53,669 nucleotides of DNA. Origin: Rhynchosporium graminicola. Taxonomy: Eukaryota; Ascomycota; Leotiomycetes; Helotiales; Ploettnerulaceae. A program made the translations under genes and the position numbers. The notes beneath the pieces are model-generated. The model was not told where the DNA came from. It did not search any database and saw only the letters and a program-made list of their open reading frames with translations. Positions 35,901 through 48,200 of the stretch are shown one piece after another. Each line of letters starts with the position of its first letter. Within the stretch, counting starts at the first letter, position 1. The stretch is from the NCBI GenBank assembly GCA_900074885.1, contig FJUW01000091.1:353311-406979 (forward strand), read 5' to 3'.

Positions 35901-37840
35901 TAAGCTACTTAAGGAGTTCTACCCTAAATTAGTACGCGACTTTCAATTAGATAATTACGTAATACTATAATAAAGCGATCTATTAGCTCTATTAGGATCT
36001 TTCCTAATTAACTATATAATATAGACTTACTCGACGAGGTCCGTACCTTATCTTTCCTCGACTAACTACTCGAAGCTAACCTTCTTCTTACTTTTATAGC
36101 TTTTAGTATTATAAAGCAGATAATAGGAATATGATATATAGTATAAGATAAGGTATTTTTGAACTAGTAAGATACTAAGTAGAGATAATATAGTAGTTTA
36201 ATATTTAGATATATTAATATACTAAAACACTAGAGTATACCTGCGTCTACTAGGCGACTATCAGAGACCGGCTATATTATAATAGACCTGATTTCCCTGA
36301 GAAGCTATTCTAATTTACTATAAACTATCACAGTCGAAACTGAATATATATTACTATAGCGACCGTTCTCTAATCGCGACTATATCGCGTTATAGTACCC
36401 GCTTATATCTATAATACTTTCTATATAATAGTAATAATAGTATATATATAGCTATCGTTAGAGAGAACCTGCTTTACTAGAGTTCTTTCCTCTGCCCTAG
36501 AGTAGGCTAAGGGTTTTAAGTAGAGAGAGGCTTAGCTAATATGCCCCTCGCGACGTTTATAGCGCTATTAACTTTGTATCAAGCTCCTTTAAGATATATA
36601 GAATTAGATACTCTATAGCTACGTATATATTAACCGATCCTGAGAAAGTATCGAAGAGGACCTTAGTAATCCGCTGTATTTTCTAGGTACTAATCTTATA
36701 GATCTTAGAGCTATTAGAAGTGCTACGAGCAGAGGTTAAGGATTAGCTACTTACTAACTTAGGGCCTCCTTCGGGAGAAGTATTACGATACTCTTCCTAA
36801 ACTACTATACTAGAAGATAGACTCCCTAGTAGACCTATAGCTTATTACTTAGGATATCTAGTCTTATACTTAGCTCCTTTAATAAGTAGCTTAAGATATA
36901 ACTGCGAATATCACGCCCTTACGACTTAGCGAAGCCTTATAACTCGAGGAACTTTTATAACTTATCCTTATCCGGGCTTACTACTTTCTCCTATAGATCT
37001 ATAAAGGCTTAGTATAGCTTAAATCCGCGAATCGTCTTAGTAATCTCCTAAGTTATCTTCTACTTAGTATCTCTTACCTTATACTTAATATATAATATAA
37101 AAAAGGTTTATATCTCCGGTAGTAGATTCTTCACTACTATAGTTTCTATTACTAAAACTACCTTAGATATCTTTACCTCTTCGTATTCTACGATCTCGTC
37201 GAGTAGCTCGAGAATCCGCTATTAGTAAGCCCTTCTGAATATATTTTAAAAGAAGAACTCCTTAAGGAAAGTAATCTATAAAGCTAAGATATAATATAAC
37301 GCTATAGCGTTATTCTTCTTCCTCTTAATATATAGCTACTATAGCTCCTATTAAAAGGTCTCTATTATATCTAGTTCGTAAACCATTTCCTAGCTCTATA
37401 TCTATTATAGAGCTATTATTCTAACCGGATTAGCTTAGTATCTTTCCTCTATCTTTCTTCGTTTCTAGGGCCGTATTACTATTCTATCTAGTATTATCGC
37501 AAGTTCGGGCGTAATAAGGAGGTTAGTTATTAGTAGATTTGTAGTAATAGGATTCGCAGGATATCTAGCTATAGGATTCGCAGGATTTATAATCGTAAGA
37601 CTCGTAGGATTTATAATCGTAGGAATTATAGAGGTAGTATTTATAGGATCCGCAGAAGATAGATTAATAGAAATAGGATTCGCAGAATTCAAAGATATTT
37701 AATAAGTAGAAATAGGAATTAAAGATATAGGATCTATAGGCTCGAGGCCTAGAGACGTACGTTTCGAAAGGGTATTATTCAGATTAGGCGGTTTACTAGA
37801 GAGTAAAGGTTCTCGGTCTTCGTATAATAAGAAGAAGAGC
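32947..37840 (-). pseudogene. Minus-strand coding tract of the 9.79-kb unit, copy A
   Basis: Decayed large gene, or genes, reading right to left. The N-terminal block (about 37380-37840) is Ser/Thr/Pro-rich with iterated ANPI/NPTS motifs. The middle (35217-35735) encodes 24-residue repeats. The C-terminal block (about 32947-33850) reads FYDKLDTIFD, RFLENIYVEPVEGV and ETPRFCDYI with only TAG/TAA interruptions. The tract continues past the solo LTR in copy B. I cannot name a family and see no certain helicase, polymerase or recombinase motif. Low complexity and many stops limit interpretation. Confidence 0.45.
35270..35735 (-). repeat. 72-bp coding repeat (24-aa unit), copy A
   Basis: About six to seven units of 72 bp in register with a minus-strand reading frame. 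Each encodes a version of SGLATINSLLPDARSS with spacer. The frame is open over 118 codons (35217-35573). Equal repeat length in a multiple of three, and conservation of the DSG and LLPDARSS cores, argue that it was translated. Confidence 0.75.
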
Positions 37841-37873
37841 GTGAACGTCCTAAGGAGTCTTAGGTAGAAAAAC

Positions 37874-37886
37874 GGGTTAGGGTTAG
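37874..37886 (+). repeat. Interstitial telomere-like stub
   Basis: GGGTTAGGGTTAG, the same orientation as the terminal telomere, 16 bp past the end of copy A. Too short to prove a former chromosome end, but its place at the repeat junction is striking. Confidence 0.6.
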
Positions 37887-38024
37887 AAAAATATTAAGGT
37901 TATAAGGAAAAAAAAAAAAAAAAAATTTCCTATATTACTCTTTAGTACTTATTTTTCTATATTATAAAAAAAAAAATCAGAATTTATTAATAAGAAGTAC
38001 TATTATACTAGTTTTAATATACTT

Positions 38025-39110
38025 AATAATCTATAATATAATTCCTGTTATTACACTCTCTCGAAAAATCCTAGAATCTATAATATGAATCCTGTTATTA
38101 TACCGTCTTACGAAATTCTGGAACTTATAATATAGATATTATTATTACACTTTTTTAAGAAATTCTAGATCTATAATATAGATCCTGTTATTATACCCCC
38201 TTATAAAACTCTGGAACCTATAATATAGATATTATTATTATACTTTCTTAAGAAATTCTAGATCTATAATACAGATCCTGTTATTATACCCCCTTATAAA
38301 ATTCTGGAACTTATAATATAGATATTATTATTATACTTTCTTAAGAAATTCTAGATCTATGATATAGATCCTGTTATTACACCCCCTTATAAAATTCTAG
38401 AACCTATGATATAGATATTATTATTAAACTTTCTTAAGAAATTCTAGATCTATGAAAAAGATCCTGTTATTATACCCCCTTATAAAATTCTGGAACCTAT
38501 GATATAGATATTATTATTATACTCTCTTAAGAAATTCTAGATCTATAATATAGATCCTGTTATTATACTCCCTTATAAAATTCTAGAACTTATAATATAG
38601 ATATTATTATTACACTTTCTTAAGAAATTCTAGATCTATAATACAGATCCTATCATTACACCCCCTTATAGAATTCTGGAACCTATAATATAGATATTAT
38701 TATTATACTTTCTTAAGAAACTCTAGATCTATGATATAGATCCTATTATTATACCCCCTTATAAAATTCTGGAACCCATGATATAGATATTATTATTACA
38801 CTCTCTTAAGAAATTATAGTATCTATGATATAGATCCTGTTATTATACTCCCTTATAAAATTCTGGAACTTATAATATAGATATTATTATTACACTTTCT
38901 TAAGAAATTCTAGATCTATAATATAGATCCTATTATTATACCCCCTTACTGAATTCTGGAACCTATAATATAGATATTATTATTATACTTTCTTAAGTAA
39001 TTCAAGATCTATAATATAGATCCTGTTATTATACCCCCTTATAAAATTCTGGAACCTATAATATAGATATTATTATTACACTTTCTTATAAAATCTAATA
39101 ACTTATACTA
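38025..39110. repeat. 93-bp minisatellite (dimer of about 46 bp)
   Basis: Starts of the CTAGATCT submotif fall at 38165, 38258, 38351, 38444, 38537, 38630, 38723, (38816), 38910 and 39003: a 93-bp period held over at least ten units. Each unit holds two related halves, one with GATCCTGTTATTATACCCCC and one with GATATTATTATTA, so this is a higher-order dimer. Confidence 0.9.
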
Positions 39111-40815
39111 GAAATCTGATTATTTTACTCTCTTAGAAAGTTCTAGGACTAATAATAAAACTTCTATTATTAGTACTTAACTATTATCTGAAACCTACTC
39201 TTTCTTCTAATAGTAATTACTATAGCTTCACTCTTTATACTAATATATTTCCCTTAAAGTAATCTTTCTATAAGAACTCCTATTATCTTTACCTATCTAT
39301 TTTCTATAGTAAATACCCTTATACTATACTTATTATTACTACTTATTCCTATTTTTTATTTAATTATTATAACTCGACTCTTATCCTCGAAACCCTTCTC
39401 TCGCTAGTAACTACTTTACTACTATCCTTGCTATTATAACCCTTTCTCTATTTAGTAAATACTATACTAGTATATTAATTACTATATAAAGCCTTACCCT
39501 CTAATTATAATACCTATAGCTACTCTTCTATACTAATACCCTCTTTACTATAGAAATTCCTACCTTATAAGTCCTGCTAATATTAACTACTCTCTATTAC
39601 TCGTAAGGTTAATTCTCAGCTATATACCCCTAAACCTCTTAATAATCTACTTTTAACTCTATATAATTAAAATCCTAATCTTTCTTTTATCTTAAAATAT
39701 TCAAGTATTAAAAATCTCGAAAATTATCCTTACGACGCTTCTTTCTCGCCCTCCTTCTATAGTTAAGCTATTAATATTCCTCTATACTAAGAACCCTATC
39801 TATATTTATACTACTAATAGCTACTACTACTACTCTAATCTATAGATAACCTCTAATTACCTATATCCCTATATAAGCTTACTATAAGCTTCCTAAGTTA
39901 TCTGAGGATACTTACCCTTAGCTTTAGGCCTATATCACTTACATATATAAATAGGTCTATATTATCTATTATCCTTATAAGATTAAAAACTATAGAAGAA
40001 GTCTTATCTCTATAGGTAAGATTCTTTATATATAATAAAAATATACTTTATAATTCCTCTATAAGGAACTTTTACTCTAGACTTATTATCTGAAATAAGG
40101 CAGCTAGCTATTACTTTACTTTATAAGCTAAGAATCGTATAAAGAGGATAATATAGACTCCCTACCTCTATCGTAAGCTAAGTAAGATTATTTTCGCCTT
40201 AAGAACTATAGTAAACCTCTCCTTTACTCTAATTATCTATCTATCTTTCGCTATAGTACCCGCGCCTAGTAAGTTACTAGTCTAGAGATATACGTATACT
40301 CCTCTACTAAGCGAAGAGATATTAATATTCGAAATACCCTAGGAGGTTTCACTCTTCTCCTAAACTCTCCTTTCCATGCTTTCTCTACTGCCTCCTTCGT
40401 ATATCTCTTGCTTCGAGCCCAGATTAATCTCTCCTTATTAATTATAATAAAGTATAAAACTACTAAGTTCCTAAACGTAATTAAGGTCTTTAAAAATCCG
40501 CTCTTATCTAGTTCCTAGTTATATCCTTTACTTATCTTACTATCCTTATAAGTAAAGTAAATACGAAATAGGATCTCTAAGCGCTTAAGTCCTATAGCTA
40601 ATCTAGTCTTTATTATTCGTAATATCTCTATATACTTCCCGTAGGACCTTAAGATCAAGCTTAATATATCTATATCTATCTGAAAATATATATTATATTA
40701 TATCTCCTAGGTATACTTATATACCTCGAGGTATACTAATCGACTATCTATATAAAGTATAAGAAGGATCGGCCTTTAAAGCACGATAAATCGTAATAAG
40801 GAGGTATCGAGAGTA

Positions 40816-43800
40816 GAACTAATACTAGCGGAACGTACTCGGAATATATTAATCTAGAAAGCTATCGCGTACTTCTAGATCTTATAGCGGATCTCTAATA
40901 GTAGAAGCGGAAATAAGATAAATACCTTATCGAGGGCGTCGTCCGGATATATATATACGAGCTATAGGATTATTATAGATATCGAGCCCGGATTAGCAGG
41001 TAAGGTCGAATTAAAAGCCTCTATTATACGCGTACTAAACTCCCTTAAAGCTATAGTACTATATAAATAAGTATCGAATATTATTCTAGAGTAAAGTAAT
41101 ATACCTCTTTCCCGCGACCTTATTCGCCTAGCCCTTTCCTCTTCTTACTATTAAATATATAAATTATATTAAGAGCAGGAATCTCTTATACTAATTCGCT
41201 TTATAGTCCGACTAAGTAGGGTATAGTCTACGTAATTATATAGCTCGTTATATCCTTATACCAGCGTTATATTAGTATCTTAGTTAATATTTACTATCTC
41301 TAGAAGATCCGCTATCTAATATACGACTTAGGATATTTTAGCATATAGATATATTAAAACACGCTAGCGCGCTATTACTATAGTAACGTCACGCTATATT
41401 CTATATTACTACTAGGAATACTTATCTCTCGACCGAATTCCTATGATAAATACTCTTCCTTATCTATTATTTACGCTTCGGCACTTATTCTATCGCTTAA
41501 AAGCGCTACTTAAGATAAGTTTTAAGCTCTCTTTAGAAGAACTTCGTTATGAAGTCGAGACTCTCTCTAGTTATGATTTTCTAAAGCTAATTCGAACTAG
41601 TTCGTAGCTACTACTATCTATCTCTACCTCTCTTCCGATACTCTTACGCTTTACTATATTACGTTTTTAGGTACGTAAAGTATCTCTATCTATATCTTAT
41701 GAAATATCCTAATTAGTATAGCGACTAATCCGCTACTTATTCATAATACCTTCTAACTTACTCCTGCTCCTACTTATAAGTAATTAGTCTTTATTTCTCT
41801 ACTTCCTCTAATTACTAGTAATACCCTTTCCTCCTAGTAGTTCTATACTGCCTCTCGCACCTCTAATTACTATATCGCAGATAATATTACTTCTAGCTTC
41901 TCTCTCCTAACTTTCGCTTATAACTTCTATACCCTTATTAAAAGAGCTATCCGCCCCCCTAGGAATACCCTTACCGAAACCTAAGAGTTCTATTAAGAAC
42001 TTATTACTATAGAGTATCTTATAAATAGAGTCTAATACTTATCTAAGGGAAGTTATTAAGAATATCGATATAGGGAAACCTGCTTAGAATAGACCTCGTA
42101 GTAGACTAGCTAGTAATTAAGTCTAGTAAATACCTTCTCTTAATATATCTATCTCTATGCTACTATAATATCGATCTTTTATTATATCTAATATCTATAT
42201 TACTTTCGCTTATATAAAGCGTAAGTTTACGTTTATCTCGACTATTCCTTTTTCTACTATACTTATTACCTCTTAGATCCCGCCTTAGTTATATTATTTT
42301 AGTTTCAATAGTATATTATAATCCGTATACCCTATATCTCCTATAAGCGCGTTTTACAGCTATATATACCCTATTCGCTATCATAGGATAGCTCGCGCGC
42401 GATAGGGCGCCTATTATTTTAGTATACTAATATACCTAAACCTTCTATCTAATATTCCTTTCGTAAATCCTATTCCGAAATATAAAATAACTACTATAGT
42501 CGACCTCCTATTATATCACGCCTAGGTAGCGAAAAGCTATTAATATCCTATTATATATCTAAATCTAATTTTAAAACGCAAATAACCTTCTATAGTATTA
42601 CGTAGGGCCTCTATATATAAGAGACTAATAGCTTCAGACGAAGAATCGAAGCGCTATAACCGCAAGGCTCAGTAGAAATCCCGAGCTCTTAAGTAGCAAT
42701 AGTAAGCTTTCTTACGACTCTTACGATATTATTAACCTTACTAGGGAACTCCTCCCGTTCGCTTTTACTATCTTATTTAATTTATATCTATTCGCGCGAA
42801 AGAATATCTATAATACTACTTTTATAAACGCTAGAATCGTATCTAACGGAATCCTATATACTAAAATATCTTAGAATATAAGTACCCCGAAGATATTTAC
42901 TAAGGCCTTATGCCTTAAGGGCTAGGAACTTATATATAGTACACTTTAGGACTAGATTATAGATTCAATAGAGAGTGAGGAGGATATTACTATACTCTTC
43001 GAAAATAAAGATAGAAGCTAGAGTAAGGACCTCCGGCTATTCCGCGATATTAACCGCTATATACTAAAGCTTATATCCTAACTAGTCGAGACTAGCGCTC
43101 CTATATCTGCTCTTATCGATATACTATTATAGAATACTAAGTTTAGCCTTACTCTTCCCCCTCGCCTCGGACGCTATATTACTAGCTAGGATATAATCCC
43201 CTATATCGTTTATATTAGATTTACTAATTAGATTATAGCTTTCTATATCGATACTATATTTACTAAGCTCGTCGCACTTTCCAGTAAGTATAAGAAGCTA
43301 TAGCTCCTTACGCCTCCTACTAAAATAAATATCGCTATCTTACTCCGCTATCTATCCGCCTCTCTCGCTCTTATTACTAACGAATTAGAAAACCTAGTTA
43401 TTCTTTACTAAACTTCGGAATATACCTTATTCCTCCTCCCTAGCGTTATTTATACTATATTTACTATTTATACCGGCCTCCTCTTTAGCAGAGCGTTTAC
43501 TACTCGGGAGAGTATCTAGAGCGCTACTATAGGTCTTATAATCATATATATAACTTATTTAGATAGCAATATAGATAAAGAGGCTTAGCGCGAACTCGAT
43601 ATCATCTTAAAGCGTTAGTACTTTAACCTTAAAGCGCTTTATAAGTATAGAGATTCTCGTCTATATAATAAAGCCTACTAGATCTTACGTACTACTAAGT
43701 TATATAAGCTTCGTCTTAATCCTAAGCTTAAAGCCTTAGGGGAGAAGTTAGAGAAGTTAATTAGTAGATACTTTCCTATAGCTACCTTTAACGCTCTATA

Positions 43801-44134
43801 GCTTAGCGATAGTAATATACCTAGAGAAGAGGCTAGTAGAGATCTAGATAGAGCGTTAGAAGAGGTACTAGATAAGGAGATAGTAAAGGAGCTAGAAGCT
43901 ATAGTATCCTTATAGGAGTATAAGTCAGCTAATAAGGAGATTATAAGGTCGGTTTTAGAACCTGCAGGGGATACCTCGGATATAGAGATAGTAGACAGCA
44001 GTATAGAGGACGAAATATATATACTTACCCGGATAATAGATAATAGGAAGCACTAGGAAAACGCTATAATAGATAAGGAAAAGAGAGAAAGATTTCTAGA
44101 AGACGCGGTATTCGCTAAGGTAGTAGAAGTCTAA
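40816..44134 (+). pseudogene. Plus-strand coding tract of the 9.79-kb unit, copy B
   Basis: Same tract as in copy A, ending at TAA 44132-44134 with the same C-terminal block (EKLEKLI, EEASRDLD, GFLEDAVFAKVVEV). Several stops and residues differ from copy A by transitions, so the two copies were mutated partly independently. Family unknown. Confidence 0.5.
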
Positions 44135-44356
44135 CTTATTATCTTATAGTCTCGTATACCTCTAGAAGTATAGCCTACTAGAGCTAATAATTTTATATAT
44201 TATATTATACTTACTTATCGCTTAGTATACTCTGCGTCTTTACTTTATATATAGCTAAGATAAGAGAGATCGTTACTTAGGCTATAGATTAGACTAGGTA
44301 GTATAGATTTATATATATCTACTCGATAACGAGATACCTATTATAATTATATATTT

Positions 44357-44697
44357 TATTAATATTTCAACGAGCCTTATAGTAGTACTATTATCACGAG
44401 GAAAATCTATCTTCTACTAATATATTAATAAGTCCTATGATAGCACTCTCGCTATAAGGAAAATCCCCTTTCTACTAATATATTAATAAGTCCTATAATA
44501 GTACTCTTATTATAAAGAGAATCCACTTTCTACTTATATATTAATAATTCCTAAGATAATACTCTTATTACGAGGAAAATCCACTTCTTACTAATATTAT
44601 AACGAGCCCTACGATAGCACTATCGCTAGAGGAAATCTATTCTCCTCTAATATATCTACGAGCCTTATAATAGCCTTATTATAAGAGGAAAATCTAG
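44357..44697. repeat. 59-bp minisatellite, copy B
   Basis: Six-unit counterpart of 31141-31482 with the same unit number and order. Confidence 0.8.
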
Positions 44698-45299
44698 TAT
44701 AACTTATCTGATATTAGAACTATATTTCCCTCCTAACTTCCCTAGCGCTTAACTCCTAGTATATGCCTCGCCGCTCTCTTTTAGTATCCTAGTATACTGA
44801 AACTCTCTTTAAGGCCTTAAAAACCTTAGTATTCGCTCCTTTATTATCGAGAGCGATTCAGAGTATAATAGGGGCGCTATCTTATTATATTCTAGCTACT
44901 CCTACCCGAAAACTCCTCTTTTCTCTACTACTAATTACTAAATGCGCTGCCCTATATACTTTACTATCGATAGTAGCGTTCTATTCCCGTTTAGAAGAGG
45001 TATTATTAAATAGAACTGAAAGAAATCTATAAAGAACACCTACCTCTATTAGTCTTAGATTATTAGATATACGCGAAGCGCTCTATTTACTTTACTATAT
45101 ATTATCCGGTACTATTTCGCTTCGAAATACATATAATTCTATAACTTATTAGCTAACTATAACTAGTCGAAGATAGCTCTTAGGTTTTTCACCCTTATCT
45201 TATTCCTTAATATAAAATATAGCCTCCTAAAGTAACTAGCTAGGTCGGACTTATAAAAGCGAATCTTATCTTTCTTAATCTTACTCCTAATATTAGACT

Positions 45300-48200
45300 T
45301 TCTTAGATATATCTTCTTAAGTAGACCTTATAGGACTTCTTAGTAATACCTTCTGAAATATAAGTAGCTGAGTAGCTATAAGACATTATTAAGCTTTAGC
45401 TTTTCTATTACCTTAGGGAGAACCTTAAGAATATTATCTAGCTCTTAAGCTACTTATCGGACCTTATATATCCTCTAATTAAAACCTAGGATATCCGAAG
45501 ACTTTATTATAAAGTAAGGTTTTACCTCCTCCGTAACCTAGAGGCGCCTCTAGTTTACTACTGAACCTTACTAGCTATAGCCTATTTATAATAAAGTCCT
45601 CTCGAACGCTAGACTATATCGCTACCTCCTAGTCCTCTGCGATATATACTTTTAGTACTAAAGGCTCAGTACTATCTCTAACGTACTATAGGAGAAGAAG
45701 TAGCGAAAGTACTAAAGTAGAGTATATAGCAGATAACTGCAGCTTTTAATAATCCTATTACTAGGTACTATTATTACTACCGCCTCGAATAGCGTATATA
45801 GCTTTTAAATATTACCTAGTATATAATCGCAGAACCTAGGGGTTTTTATCGCTTATATAAACAAGAGTATCTTCGACTACTATAGTAGCTATAACTTACG
45901 CTTTTAATCTATCTCTTATCTCTAATACTTATCTATATAGACTAAGAGGACTATACTCTTAACGCGATACTTTAAGCGTAAGGCTAACGCCCGATTATAA
46001 GTATTATAATATATAATACGTACTCGCTTCTTCGAGTTCCGATATACCCCCTCGATAGTCTCTTATTTCTTTCCTACTTATTTCTTATCTGATACTACTA
46101 AGTACTAAGTCGTCTAGTCGAGGCAGAGCGCTAATATACTCTTATTCTAAAAGGGATAGATCGTACTAATATCTATAATCTCTTTCTCTACTATATAGTA
46201 TTATAAGTACTATAAGCCTATAGTATAGATCTACGACTTCTTTATAGGAATATATATTATATTTACCGCCTCGTATAGGAACTTAACGTTATAGTATTAT
46301 ATTACCCCCTCGACCGGCTCGATGTATATATTCTCGAGAAACCTCTCTAAATAATATTATTTCTATAAGTATACTTAAGCTTCTCTTTAATTAGATATCC
46401 TCTCTATAGGTACGCTTAGGCAGATCTCTATCGCTATATCTATATATAGCTCTTTATATTATAGGAACTTCTAATCGAAGATAGTATCGAGCTTATTATA
46501 GAACTTAGCTATAACTATAGGGAACGAATCCTAGCCTTAGAATTATAACTTATAACTCTTACTTATTATATAAAGAAAAGTATTAGAGAAATCCTATAGA
46601 TTAGCTTCTTATATATAGCTTTATATTATTATCTAGATCGCCTCGAGGTATTAGGATTAGATAGTATAAGTCCGGTATTATCTTACTATCGAATCTTACG
46701 CTCCTATTCGGGTTTCGTTTACTTTCGCTATAGTATTTAACTAACTTATTAGCTAAGTTAGTAGGATATACTAAGTAGCTATATTTAGGATATAATCGAA
46801 GATACTCTTAAGTATAACGCTATCTATAAAAGCTCGTATCTAGACTTCTATTAGGCTTTTAAAGGGAATATCTGACTTATAAAGATAAGGCAGGAATATA
46901 TAAACTATATAATTATGAATCCCTTAGATCCTACTGATATATATATATAGGATTTATTATAGCTAAAGAATCGCTACTCTTAAAGTTCTCTTATTATCCT
47001 TATAATAAATACTTCATTCGATCTTTATATCGCTTATAATCTTACGCGTAAACTAGAAAGTCGGGTAATAATAAAGCTCTCCCCGAAACGCTCTTACTGA
47101 AACCGGAAACGTAATTATACTATCGATATCTATACTTATCCTAGGAAATATCTACGCTAGCTCCTCTAAGTATAAGTATATATTCTTTACCTTAGAGCTC
47201 TTATCTTAAATACTAGTAAAAAGCTTCTTAATTACTTCTACCGAGGGTAGGACTTACCTCGCTACTACCTTTTAGTTCCCCCGAAGACTATTAAATCCGA
47301 GTCTAATCGTATTACTCGGAAACCCCCTAATATTCTCGTATATAATATCTAGCAGGTAATAATTATCCCTTATAATAGTATTATAGCTATTCTCCTCCTA
47401 GCTATATCGTTAGTCTATATAGCTTAAGATCCCCGCCTAAGTTTAGCATCGGATAATATTCGCTAGTTAGTAGTACTCCTCGGACTATTCTTATATATCA
47501 TATTATCGAAGGAGGTTTAGTATATTCCGGTTATACTTATCTTACGAGGAGTCTATCCTAAGTTTATTAAATATATCTATTAGTTCGCCTAGAGAGTCTA
47601 CTATCTTATAGTTACTCTCGTAATCTATAGAAGCTTCCCCTATATTTATAATTCTATTAGCTCGCCCCGAGAGATATCTCCGATTAATATACCCTTATTT
47701 ATTTATTCCTAGGAACTCTCTCTCTTTACTTTCCTATTATCTTAATAGAATATATACTAATCTTAGTAGCCTTTTCTATCTAAGAGACTCTCTAACTTAT
47801 CTCTTCTTAATTACTATTACTTTATTTACTTATAGCCTAAAGAATCGAAACGCGATATTTATTAAGTAATAAAGTATTCCGAGTTTAGGGATAGTAATAG
47901 CGAGGCGATCATAGGGTTATAATCTAATAGTTATTCTAATTATCTAAGAGTTAAGATATAATCCGCGAATAATACTACTTTACTATTACTTCTCGCTACT
48001 AGTAGTAAGGTATCGATTATCGCGAAACCCGAGTCTTTAGCTAATCCTATATTAATATTACTCCTTACTCTTAGTAAGAGAGACTTAATCGTAGCGAAAC
48101 TTAAGTCCTCGATTAAGGATACTTTAACGCTACTTCTAGCGTCCGGTAGTAAGGAATTAATAGTAATAAGACTAGAGCTTACGATTAAAGCTACTTTAAT

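Larger units (their letters stand above)
27571..37857 (+). repeat. 9.79-kb subtelomeric direct repeat, copy A
   Basis: Matches 40786-50580 along its whole length. Without the solo LTR and its target duplication (493 bp), copy A is 9794 bp against 9795 bp for copy B. Landmarks keep a constant offset: 13215-13216 before the solo LTR and 12723 after it. In the stretches I compared by eye, differences are mainly C/T and G/A. Similarity starts at ATAAATCG and stops after CCTAAGGAG. Contents in order: plus-strand coding tract, 59-bp minisatellite, solo LTR, minus-strand coding tract with 24-aa repeats. Confidence 0.92.
37858..40785. other. Spacer between the two 9.79-kb copies
   Basis: Unique relative to the rest of the window. 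From left: a telomere-like stub, an 18-A run (37908-37925), an 11-A run (37966-37976), a 93-bp minisatellite, then about 1.7 kb of RIP-like DNA (39110-40785) without a gene I recognise. Just before copy B, CCTAGGTATAC and CGAGGTATAC-type inverted motifs occur (40705-40740). Confidence 0.6.

Noticed and set aside
37465..37692. 75-codon ORF as an independent small gene
   Set aside because: It starts at a TTG, not an ATG, and is part of the Pro/Ser/Thr-rich end of the larger minus-strand tract.
27571..37857. Telomere-linked RecQ helicase in the 9.79-kb unit
   Set aside because: Attractive by position, but I find no secure helicase motif. A GGGKT-like string near 45560 is isolated, and the adjoining frame is full of stops.
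37901..37976. Poly-A runs after the telomere stub as the tail of a telomere-targeted LINE
   Set aside because: No adjacent reverse transcriptase reading frame and no target duplication could be seen. The idea remains untested.
38025..39110. CRISPR array
   Set aside because: Repeats are contiguous without unique spacers, and the organism is a fungus.
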